Part shown: piece after piece, positions 7,624-14,097 of the stretch
Position numbering within the stretch: position 1 is the stretch's first letter
How the letters are laid out: every line of letters starts with the position of its first letter
NCBI GenBank assembly: GCA_937901455.1
Contig: CALDIA010000031.1
Location: 1 to 14,661 of the forward strand
Length of the DNA stretch: 14,661 bases
Direction: 5' to 3'
DNA from: an uncultured Bacteroidales bacterium
GTDB lineage: Bacteria > Bacteroidota > Bacteroidia > Bacteroidales > WCHB1-69
Made by a program: the position numbers and the translations under genes
Notes under the pieces: generated by a model
Told to the model about the DNA's origin: nothing
What the model saw: only the letters and a program-made list of their open reading frames with translations
Databases searched by the model: none

Positions 7624-7655
7624 GCAAAGATAGTACAAATCTGAATGGACGCCAA
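7624..7655 (-). promoter_or_regulatory. Bacteroidetes-type promoter for the 52-residue/520-residue unit
   Basis: On the minus strand a TTGG -33 element (7655-7652) is followed after 19 bases by TATCTTTG (7632-7625), a perfect match to the TAnnTTTG -7 consensus. Spacing of 19-21 bases is typical of the Bacteroides primary sigma factor. The ATG of the 52-residue gene (7545) is about 80 bases beyond the -7 box. The palindrome at 7661-7673 abuts the -33 on its upstream side, a position suited to an activator or repressor. Confidence 0.65.
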
Positions 7656-7660
7656 TTATC

Positions 7661-7673
7661 TGCAAGGCTTGCA
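7661..7673. repeat. Palindrome TGCAAGGCTTGCA, copy B
   Basis: This is an exact copy of the 13-base 6-1-6 palindrome at 5690-5702, with identical flanking C and A making 15 shared bases. It sits directly upstream of the -33 element of the promoter at 7624-7655 and touches the T-run of the kamE terminator. The spacing from palindrome to -7 box matches copy A. Confidence 0.6.
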
Positions 7674-7706
7674 AAAAAAGGGATGGATGTCTAACAACAA
7701 CCATCC
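7673..7706 (-). terminator. Terminator of the kam transcription unit
   Basis: On the minus strand, 22 bases after the kamE stop, GGATGG (7706-7701) pairs with CCATCC (7686-7681) across a 14-base loop, and a run of seven T follows (7679-7673). This is the form of an intrinsic terminator with a short but GC-containing stem. It closes the run of genes that starts with the glycosyltransferase. Confidence 0.55.
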
Positions 7707-7728
7707 GTGAAATTACCTATAGACATTC

Positions 7729-8523
7729 TTATTTATTGTCATGTATTCTTCGATCCATCTCCTGTGCGATGTAGGAGGCGACGTCGTCAGCGTAGGTATT
7801 CATGCCGAAGCCGGCATCGAAGCCCAGTTCTTTGGCAAGTTCGTGTGTGATACGCGGGCCACCGCACACAACAATCAGCTTGTCGCGCAGGCCTTCTGCC
7901 TCCAACATTTCTATCAACTCTGTCATGTTTTTGATATGCACATCCTTCTGTGTCACGGTTTGCGAGACCAGCAAGGCGTCGGCATGCATTTCCACAGCCT
8001 TGGCGATAAACTCCTCGTTTGGCACCTGACTACCCATATTCAGTGCATCGAACATATCGTAACGTTCAATGCCATAGTGGCCGGCGTAGCCCTTCATGTT
8101 CATGATGGCATCAATACCCACCGTGTGTGCGTCCGTGCCCGTGCTGGCGCCAACCACTACAATCTTGCGTCCAATATGCTCACGGATGAACTCATCCGTC
8201 TCAGGCATAGACCACACCGTAGATTCCACTTTCGGCACATGGATGGTCGTATAGTCCACCGTATGTGTACAAGAGCCATAGCAGTTCACAAACGTGAATC
8301 CGTTAGTTAGTTCCTTGAAATATACCACCTGTGGGTTTTCAAAGCCCATCTTCTTCATCAGCTGTTTAGCTGCCTCCACGGCCTCATCGCCGGCAGGAAC
8401 CGGCAATGTAAAACTGAGTTGGGTCTTGCCATCATTCATGGTATCCCCATAGGGTTTCACTTTCGTTAAATCTAATGTCTGATCAAAATCCTTTTGATCC
8501 ATTGAATATAATCCACCACTCAT
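7729..8523 (-). CDS. kamE: D-lysine 5,6-aminomutase beta subunit (KamE)
   Basis: This 264-residue protein is the adenosylcobalamin-binding subunit of D-lysine (beta-lysine) 5,6-aminomutase. The enzyme moves the terminal amino group from carbon 6 to carbon 5 in the lysine fermentation pathway to acetate, butyrate and ammonia. The base-off B12 motif is visible as STGTDAHTVGID, with Asp131 and His133, the lower axial cobalt ligand. Lys144 sits where the enzyme from Acetoanaerobium sticklandii holds pyridoxal phosphate covalently. The shared numbering supports the ATG at 8523. A Rossmann-type B12 domain follows, with ALLVSQTVTQ (183-192) and VVCGGPRIT (218-226). Residues 1-100 form the N-terminal dimerisation-type domain. 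The protein is cytosolic, partners KamD, and is separated from kamD by a 65-residue unknown gene. A terminator lies just downstream. Confidence 0.96.
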   Translation of the reverse strand: MSGGLYSMDQKDFDQTLDLTKVKPYGDTMNDGKTQLSFTLPVPAGDEAVEAAKQLMKKMGFENPQVVYFKELTNGFTFVNCYGSCTHTVDYTTIHVPKVESTVWSMPETDEFIREHIGRKIVVVGASTGTDAHTVGIDAIMNMKGYAGHYGIERYDMFDALNMGSQVPNEEFIAKAVEMHADALLVSQTVTQKDVHIKNMTELIEMLEAEGLRDKLIVVCGGPRITHELAKELGFDAGFGMNTYADDVASYIAQEMDRRIHDNK

Positions 8524-8550
8524 TGTTTTCTTTTATTAAGTTGTTAAATA

Positions 8551-8748
8551 TTAATCTATTAAACCATTTAAAATATAAATATGCTGACTCTTCGCTCCGA
8601 TAAAGCAGTCCTCCTTGTTTTGGAATAAGACGTTGAAGGAGGTCATACTGCCATAGATGCGGGAGATGTACTGTTGCAGGTTCACTATTTTCTCATCAGT
8701 CAGGCGACCTAAATCCACCTTATGCTCTATGGCATTGTATTTCATCAT
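8551..8748 (-). CDS. Unknown 65-residue protein between kamD and kamE
   Basis: A 65-residue frame (MMKYNAIEHKVDLGRLTDEK at the start, QHIYILNGLID at the end) fits exactly between kamD, whose stop is 46 bases upstream, and kamE, whose start is 27 bases downstream, all on the same strand. The composition is that of an ordinary soluble protein, with a probable amphipathic helix (LTDEKIVNLQQYISRIYG) followed by a beta-rich tail. It has no membrane segment, signal or metal motif. It does not resemble the small OraS subunit of ornithine 4,5-aminomutase, which is about twice as long. I do not recognise the family. Its place suggests a role with the aminomutase, such as a stability factor or regulator, but that is inference only. 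Confidence 0.65.
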   Translation of the reverse strand: MMKYNAIEHKVDLGRLTDEKIVNLQQYISRIYGSMTSFNVLFQNKEDCFIGAKSQHIYILNGLID

Positions 8749-8794
8749 TCTTTAACTGATTTACAGAAAACATCTCACTGCTAAACACATAGAA

Positions 8795-10351
8795 CTACCA
8801 CCTTTCCTTCATCATCTGGATAAACGGGTTGAAGTAGTTGTCGCCTTTAGTCACGACACCAGCGAGGCCTTTGCCACCGTTCATCGGACGTTTCACATCG
8901 CCGAAGATACCCTTCTCCAAGGCGGTGAACATACCTTCTTTTTCGATTTGCTTAAGCAGATCAATGGTATTGTTAAGAACGGTCTTGGCGCGTTCACGGC
9001 AGATACCGCCCTCGCGGAACTCCATCTCCTCGCCGATGCTGCGCATATCATTGAAGATATAGCGGGCGTTTTCGATAGAGAGATAACGGTCGCTCATAAA
9101 AGGCGTGTGGATAGCCTCGGTAGGCATACCCAGCAGTTGGATGCCCTGATGTGTCCAGATGCCGATCATATTAAAGAGGGCATCTTGGATATGGCCGCGG
9201 AAGATATTGCCGGTCATGAACTTGGTGGGCGGCATATATTTTAACGTTGCCTTCGGGAAGATTTCGCGGGTCATTTGTGCTTGGGCAAGTTCGAGCAGGA
9301 AGCCGTTCTCCAGCATCGGATCCATCTCAAAGGCATGGCCGAGGCCCATTTGTTCTTCAGGGAGTGCCGCCATCAGTGCCAACTGTTCATTGATAAGGTC
9401 GGAGGCGAGCACGGTATGGGCAGCCTCCACAGCATCGGCGGTGGTCAGGTAGTTATCCTCGCCCGTGTTGATGATGACGCCGGCATAGCCGTTGATGATA
9501 CGGGAGAAGTACTGGTCGATGAGGGTACGCTGCGGGTTAATGTCGCGGAAGAGGATGCCGTACAAAGCATCATTCAACATCACATCGAGGCGTTCCAAGG
9601 CGCCCATGGCAGCGATTTCCGGCATACATAGGCCAGAGCAATAGTTGCAGAGGCGAATATAGCGGCCTACCTCTTCGCCCACTTCGTCGAGGGCCTTACG
9701 CATGATGCGGAAGTTTTCCTGGGTGGCGAAGGTACCACCGAAGCCTTCGGTAGTGGCACCGTATGGCACATAGTCGAGCAGGCTCTGTCCAGTGGTTCGG
9801 ATCACCGCGATGATGTCGGCACCTTGGCGGGCACCAGCTTGGGCTTGCACCACATCCTCATAGATATTGCCGGTAGCCACAATAATATACAGATACGGTT
9901 TCGGGCCCTCGCCCAAGGTATTGAGGTATTCATTACGCTTGGCCACATTCCCTTTAATCCGCGTAAGGCAGCGCTCGATATATGGCTCCACCGCATTCTG
10001 GATATCAGCCAGCGGATGAAGCGGCAGTGTGGTAATATCCATCTTGCCACTGGCGATCTTCTCTGCGATGCCCTGGGGCTCATCGCCCGTCTCCAAAATG
10101 GCGTTGCCGACAAAATAGAGCACGCCCTGACTGAGCACACCCTTGTCTAAGAGCGAGTCCACCACTCTGTTGGGCAGTGGCACTTCGTTTTCATCCACGC
10201 CATCAATGCCAATCAGACGGCACAAAGTACGCTCTACCGTGACGGTGGTGTACGCATCCACAAACTGCTGTACTTGTCCAGCGATATTCCGGGCTATGCG
10301 TTTCGCATCGTCAACCTGATCAAAATTCAATCCTAATTTACTACTTCTCAT
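8795..10351 (-). CDS. kamD: D-lysine 5,6-aminomutase alpha subunit (KamD)
   Basis: This 518-residue protein has the usual length of KamD, the large catalytic subunit. It forms a TIM barrel that holds substrate and the pyridoxal phosphate/adenosylcobalamin radical chemistry together with KamE. Recognisable family stretches include KLGLNFDQVDDAKRIA at the N-terminus, PYLYIIVATGNIYEDVVQAQ (153-172), QSLLDYVPYGATTEGFGG (189-206) and RLCNYCSGLCMPEIAAMGA (near 233-251). The C-terminus contains FREGGICRERAKTVLNNT. It is cytosolic, and no key segment appears missing. It starts 23 bases after the stop of a glycosyltransferase gene, so the kam genes are probably read from the promoter at 11144-11175. 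kamA, kamB, kamC, kdd, kce and kal of a full lysine fermentation cluster are not in this window. Confidence 0.96.
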   Translation of the reverse strand: MRSSKLGLNFDQVDDAKRIARNIAGQVQQFVDAYTTVTVERTLCRLIGIDGVDENEVPLPNRVVDSLLDKGVLSQGVLYFVGNAILETGDEPQGIAEKIASGKMDITTLPLHPLADIQNAVEPYIERCLTRIKGNVAKRNEYLNTLGEGPKPYLYIIVATGNIYEDVVQAQAGARQGADIIAVIRTTGQSLLDYVPYGATTEGFGGTFATQENFRIMRKALDEVGEEVGRYIRLCNYCSGLCMPEIAAMGALERLDVMLNDALYGILFRDINPQRTLIDQYFSRIINGYAGVIINTGEDNYLTTADAVEAAHTVLASDLINEQLALMAALPEEQMGLGHAFEMDPMLENGFLLELAQAQMTREIFPKATLKYMPPTKFMTGNIFRGHIQDALFNMIGIWTHQGIQLLGMPTEAIHTPFMSDRYLSIENARYIFNDMRSIGEEMEFREGGICRERAKTVLNNTIDLLKQIEKEGMFTALEKGIFGDVKRPMNGGKGLAGVVTKGDNYFNPFIQMMKERW

Positions 10352-10374
10352 AAACAGATATTTTAATTTTTACT

Positions 10375-11118
10375 TTATATCTCAAAAATTTTAAAATGGG
10401 CAATGTGCCACTTCTGCAGGCGATATTGTATGGCTGTCCAGAGCACCCCGATGCCGTATTGTACACTTCTTTTGAAATTGATGGACGATGCCTCCGGGAA
10501 ATACTTCGTAGGGCAGGTGATTTCAGCAATTTCTGCGCCAGCATAGAAGATTTGTGCCAGCATCTGGTTGTCGAACACAAAATCATCGGAGTTGACCATA
10601 TAATTGATTTTGCGGAGCACATCTCCTGAAAAGGCGCGGTAACCCGTATGATATTCCGACAGTTTCTGGTTCATCAGCAGATTCTGAAAGAGGGTCAGGC
10701 AGCGGTTGAAGAAGTACTTGTAGCGAGGCATGCCTCCCTTGATGGCGCCCTTGCCCAAGATACGCGACCCAAGCACTACGGGGTAAACCCCGTTGACAAT
10801 CATATACACCATCGACTCTATCAATTTAGGAGTATATTGATAGTCGGGGTGCAGCATGACCACCACATCGGCATTCAATTCCAGCGCTTTGTTATAACAA
10901 CTCTTCTGATTGGCGCCATAGCCTTTATTTTCAGCATGATGGATAATATGCTGGATATTGAGTTCCTGTGCTACTCGCAGCGTGTCATCGGAGGAATGGT
11001 CGTCCACAAGGATAACCTCATCCACAATATGCAGGGGAATCTCCTCATAGGTTTTGCGGAGGGTAAGCGCCGCGTTATAGGCGGGCAACACAACACATAT
11101 CTTTTTGTCTTTAAGCAT
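10375..11118 (-). CDS. Glycosyltransferase family 2 (DPM1-like)
   Basis: This 247-residue protein has a GT-A fold. The N-terminus KKICVVLPAYNAALTLRKTY (5-24) is the nucleotide-sugar-binding start of family 2 enzymes, VILVDDHSSDDT (35-46) supplies the conserved Asp pair, and ENKGYGANQK (63-72) follows. MLHPDYQYTP (88-97) stands at the usual DxD position, a variant common in bacterial dolichol/undecaprenyl-phosphate-sugar synthase-like enzymes. SEYHTGYRAFS (154-164) corresponds to the acceptor-side 'TG.RAF' motif. It has no C-terminal membrane helices, so it probably works at the membrane surface, transferring a sugar to a polyprenyl phosphate or another acceptor. It precedes kamD by 23 bases on the same strand, an unexpected partner for lysine catabolism. 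A short leader and a promoter lie directly upstream. Confidence 0.9.
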   Translation of the reverse strand: MLKDKKICVVLPAYNAALTLRKTYEEIPLHIVDEVILVDDHSSDDTLRVAQELNIQHIIHHAENKGYGANQKSCYNKALELNADVVVMLHPDYQYTPKLIESMVYMIVNGVYPVVLGSRILGKGAIKGGMPRYKYFFNRCLTLFQNLLMNQKLSEYHTGYRAFSGDVLRKINYMVNSDDFVFDNQMLAQIFYAGAEIAEITCPTKYFPEASSINFKRSVQYGIGVLWTAIQYRLQKWHIAHFKIFEI

Positions 11119-11122
11119 CTAC

Positions 11123-11146
11123 TGCGCGTTCAGATAAAAGCGCGCA
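11123..11146. other. Hairpin in the glycosyltransferase leader
   Basis: TGCGCG (11123-11128) and CGCGCA (11141-11146) are perfectly complementary with a 12-base loop, and the stem can extend inward by a G-U and an A-T pair. It lies between the ATG of the glycosyltransferase (11118) and the promoter and overlaps the edge of the -7 box. It could be an operator or an initial-transcript hairpin. Confidence 0.35.
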
Positions 11147-11175
11147 AAGATACAAAAATATCTACACGTTGTCAA
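11144..11175 (-). promoter_or_regulatory. Promoter for glycosyltransferase-kamD-kamE unit
   Basis: On the minus strand TTGAC (11175-11171) is followed, with 18 bases between, by TATCTTTG (11152-11145), an exact match to the Bacteroidetes -7 consensus. The -33 element overlaps the stop codon of the preceding aldo/keto reductase gene. The ATG of the glycosyltransferase is about 27 bases beyond the -7 box. The reductase and glycosyltransferase genes therefore probably belong to separate units, although read-through is possible since no terminator is seen between them. Confidence 0.65.
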
Positions 11176-12569
11176 GAGCGTTTCAGCTGTTCCACATATT
11201 CGTCAATCCGTTTCATTTCGGCGGGGATATCGATGCGTTGCGGGCAGTGAGCGACACATTCGCGACAACCGATGCAGTGGCTCGACTGGCGGAGTTTGGG
11301 CACATTCCGGTCGTAGCCAATCAGGAAAGCCCTTCGCGCCTTCTTATACTGGGCGGTTGGATGTTCCGGATTCGGCACGTTACCCTCTGCGACACACTTG
11401 TTGTAGTGGGCAAAGATGGTGGGTATGTCAAGGCCATAAGGACAAGGCATGCAATAGCTGCAGGTGGTGCAGGGAATGCTCTTAAGGTTATAGATTTCAT
11501 CGGCAATTTTCATCAGAAAATCGTTTTCTTCGGGGGTGATGGGGCGCAGGGGCGAGTAGGTAGCCACATTCTGAATGAGGTGTTCCATGTAGCTCATGCC
11601 ACTCAGCACGGTCAGCACGCCCTCGGGAGTACCTGCAAAACGGAATGCCCAGCGTGCGGCTGGCGTCTCAGGCTCGCGCTCCTGCATACGCTTCAAGATA
11701 AAATCGGGCAAAGTACCCAAACGGCCACCCAACAGCGGCTCCATGATGACCGCTGGAATATCGCGCTTGTGCAACTCATCGTACAAGTACACCGCATCGG
11801 TATTGCGCGGGTTGATCTCGTCAGCATAGTTCCAATCAAGGTAGTTGAGCTCTATCTGTACGAAGTCCCAATGATACTTGCCTTCATCGTGCCATTTTAA
11901 CAACAGGTCGAAAATGGATATGTCGCCATGATAAGAAAACCCTATGTTGCGAATGCGGCCCTTCTCTTTCTGTTCCACCAACCAGTCAAGAATTCCATTG
12001 TCCATGTAGCGTCCGTTGAAGGTCTGCAAGGCATCCATATCGTTAGAGACCATACCAATACCGTGCAGCAAAAGATAATCCACATAGTTGGTTTTCAGTT
12101 CTTTCAATGATTTTTCAAACATCTCGACAGAGGCCTGGCGCGACCAGGTGGCAGGGCTGAAGTTGGAGAGTTTTGTGGCAATATAGTAGCCATCGCGCGG
12201 GTGGCGCGACAAGGCGATTCCGGTACTGCGTTCCGAGAGTCCTTGGCAATAAGCAGGCGAGGTGTCGAAGTAGTTGACACCATGTTCCAGAGCATAATCC
12301 ACCTGTTTATTAACGACTTCCTGGTCGATTGGGGAGTCTGGATTTTCGCGCATGGTACCGCCCGCCTCGACGGGCAACCTCATCATGCCATAGCCCAGCA
12401 ACGACACTTTGTCGCCAGTATTGTGATTGATTCTGTAGGTCATGCTGCCATGTCCGTCCTGTGAGGTAACCCCTTGCTTGGGAGCATCGGGCGTGTCGCA
12501 GGCAGCTGCCAGCAGAGAGGTGACGGCCACCGCACCTCCTATATGTTTTAAAAAGTCTCTTCTATCCAT
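11172..12569 (-). CDS. Exported Fe-S aldo/keto reductase with twin-arginine lipoprotein signal
   Basis: This is a 465-residue protein. The N-terminus MDRRDFLKHIGGAVAVTSLL is a textbook twin-arginine signal (RRDFLK), and LAAAC gives a lipobox with Cys24. The protein is thus predicted to be exported folded and then lipid-anchored. Residues 45-345 are an aldo/keto reductase barrel with the catalytic tetrad visible: Asp102 and Tyr107 in FDTSPAYCQG, Lys133 in IATKL and His169 in LLLHG. The C-terminus carries two [4Fe-4S] motifs, Cys367-370-373-376 (CTTCSYCMPCP) and Cys432-435-438-442 (CIGCRECVAHCP). Aldo/keto reductases with C-terminal ferredoxin clusters are known, but a Tat signal makes NADPH use unlikely at its final site, so electrons may come through Fe-S partners. 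It lies 30 bases after the polyferredoxin gene and in the same run as tatC. The substrate is unknown. Confidence 0.93.
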   Translation of the reverse strand: MDRRDFLKHIGGAVAVTSLLAAACDTPDAPKQGVTSQDGHGSMTYRINHNTGDKVSLLGYGMMRLPVEAGGTMRENPDSPIDQEVVNKQVDYALEHGVNYFDTSPAYCQGLSERSTGIALSRHPRDGYYIATKLSNFSPATWSRQASVEMFEKSLKELKTNYVDYLLLHGIGMVSNDMDALQTFNGRYMDNGILDWLVEQKEKGRIRNIGFSYHGDISIFDLLLKWHDEGKYHWDFVQIELNYLDWNYADEINPRNTDAVYLYDELHKRDIPAVIMEPLLGGRLGTLPDFILKRMQEREPETPAARWAFRFAGTPEGVLTVLSGMSYMEHLIQNVATYSPLRPITPEENDFLMKIADEIYNLKSIPCTTCSYCMPCPYGLDIPTIFAHYNKCVAEGNVPNPEHPTAQYKKARRAFLIGYDRNVPKLRQSSHCIGCRECVAHCPQRIDIPAEMKRIDEYVEQLKRS

Positions 12570-12599
12570 AATGACAATCTCTATTCGAACAACAAATGA

Positions 12600-14072
12600 T
12601 TAATTAAGGTGATGCATCACATTGCCTTCCACATAGATGGCACTGAAAGGCCGGGCAGGACAAAGATGTTCGCAGGCACCGCAGCCAATGCATTTTTCCA
12701 TATTGATGGAGGGGACCTGTTTTCCTTTATAGTCCACCATTTGAATGGCTCCCACAGGGCAATGGCGTGCGCAGTTGCCGCAGGAAACCCCATCGGTGAG
12801 AGGTACGCAGTTTTCCTTCAGCCACACTGCATGGCCGGCATGCACAGTAGTCTTCTCCTCCACAGTGATGCATCGGATGGCGCCGGCAGGGCAAACCTGG
12901 CTGCAATGAGTACATTCAGGACGGCAATAGCCACGTTCAAACGACATCACTGGCTGCATGAACGTATCAAGTGCCGTGGATGGACGCAGCACATTGTTAG
13001 GACACGCTGACACGCAGAGTTGGCAAGCCGTACAGTGTCGCTTCATATTCTGGGCGGAGATGGAGCCCGGTGGCGTAATAGGTGTTTTTCGCTTGGGGGC
13101 CACCTTGTCTTCAATGACGGCCAGACCGCCATCCACCTTCACCTTAGGCTGGGCAGTGGCCACCGCAGCGGTCATCAGCCCTGCGCCCACGAGGAAAGAG
13201 CGACGCCCCTCATCCACAGTCTGCGCCACACGGGCAGACACCTCGGCAGCCTTGCGCTTGTAAACGCTGTAATGCAGGGCATCAAACTTACATTTGGCTA
13301 TACAGTCGCCACACACCACGCAACGGCTATAGTCCACCAGTCCATTCTTGAAATCGATGGCCGAAGCTTTACAGTTCTTCTCACACATGCCACACTGCTT
13401 GCAGTTGTCCATATTGAACTGCACGCGGAAGATAGAGAAACGCGACACTAAGCTGAGCGTAGTGCCCACAGGGCAGATGGTATTGCAATAGGTACGTCCG
13501 TGCCGCCACGACAGGAAAGCCAACACCACCAATGTCACGATGGCCACCACAAAGGTGGTCACACTGCGCATCCAGATCTCTGTATCCGAGAAGTGGTAGA
13601 GGTTGTGTTTCGCCTCAAAGGATGCCAACAGGTTGTTCAGCATGTCGTACAACGGCTTGAAGAGGCTATTTACAATACGGCCATAGGCACTGTAAGGTTC
13701 CAAAAGCGTAGTGGCTGGGGTGACACCAACAATCACAAGCACAGTGAAGATTACCAAGATGGAATACCGCAGCCATTTTTTCTCAGGAGAGTAAGAAAAA
13801 CGGTTTTTCTTGAATTTGCCGTGGAGCCACGAAAAGCAGTCTTGCATAATACCCAAGGGACAAATCACGCTGCAATACATGCGACCGAAGAGGCACGTGA
13901 ACAACAAAAGCAGAAACACCACCACGAGGTTGCAAGACAATACCGCGGGCAGGAACTGCATCTTGGCCACAAAGCCGAACCATAAGTTGATGTGCCAGCA
14001 AACGCCCAAAAAGAGGAGCGTGGTCAACAGCATCACCACGATGGCCAATATTGTTCTGATTTTCTTTAACAT
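12600..14072 (-). CDS. Membrane polyferredoxin, NapH/MauN-like, with internal twin-arginine segment
   Basis: I chose the ATG at 14072 (MLKKIRTILA, 490 residues), 25 bases after the tatC stop. An ATG at 14138 would add 22 residues and overlap tatC. The N-terminal half is NapH/MauN-like: several membrane helices in residues 7-190 and two cluster-like motifs, YCSVICP (66-72) and YCNTICP (195-201). A two-cluster ferredoxin follows (Cys224/227/230/234 and Cys251/254/257/261). Residues 289-308 read GRRSFLVGAGLMTAAVATAQ, a twin-arginine motif plus hydrophobic core ending like a signal cleavage site. The C-terminal module has four more cluster motifs (Cys347-357, 383-394, 422-438, 461-471). The protein should carry electrons across or along the membrane, plausibly to the exported aldo/keto reductase encoded next. 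It sits between tatC and that reductase. Confidence 0.92.
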   Translation of the reverse strand: MLKKIRTILAIVVMLLTTLLFLGVCWHINLWFGFVAKMQFLPAVLSCNLVVVFLLLLFTCLFGRMYCSVICPLGIMQDCFSWLHGKFKKNRFSYSPEKKWLRYSILVIFTVLVIVGVTPATTLLEPYSAYGRIVNSLFKPLYDMLNNLLASFEAKHNLYHFSDTEIWMRSVTTFVVAIVTLVVLAFLSWRHGRTYCNTICPVGTTLSLVSRFSIFRVQFNMDNCKQCGMCEKNCKASAIDFKNGLVDYSRCVVCGDCIAKCKFDALHYSVYKRKAAEVSARVAQTVDEGRRSFLVGAGLMTAAVATAQPKVKVDGGLAVIEDKVAPKRKTPITPPGSISAQNMKRHCTACQLCVSACPNNVLRPSTALDTFMQPVMSFERGYCRPECTHCSQVCPAGAIRCITVEEKTTVHAGHAVWLKENCVPLTDGVSCGNCARHCPVGAIQMVDYKGKQVPSINMEKCIGCGACEHLCPARPFSAIYVEGNVMHHLN

Positions 14073-14097
14073 ATAGTTTAGTTGTTTGATTAATATT

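Noticed and set aside
7741..8310. Plus-strand open frame of 189 codons opposite kamE
   Set aside because: His/Val/Cys-rich shadow of kamE codons with no family features.
11169..11900. Plus-strand open frame of 243 codons opposite the aldo/keto reductase
   Set aside because: Antisense to a gene with intact catalytic and cluster motifs; no recognisable protein pattern.
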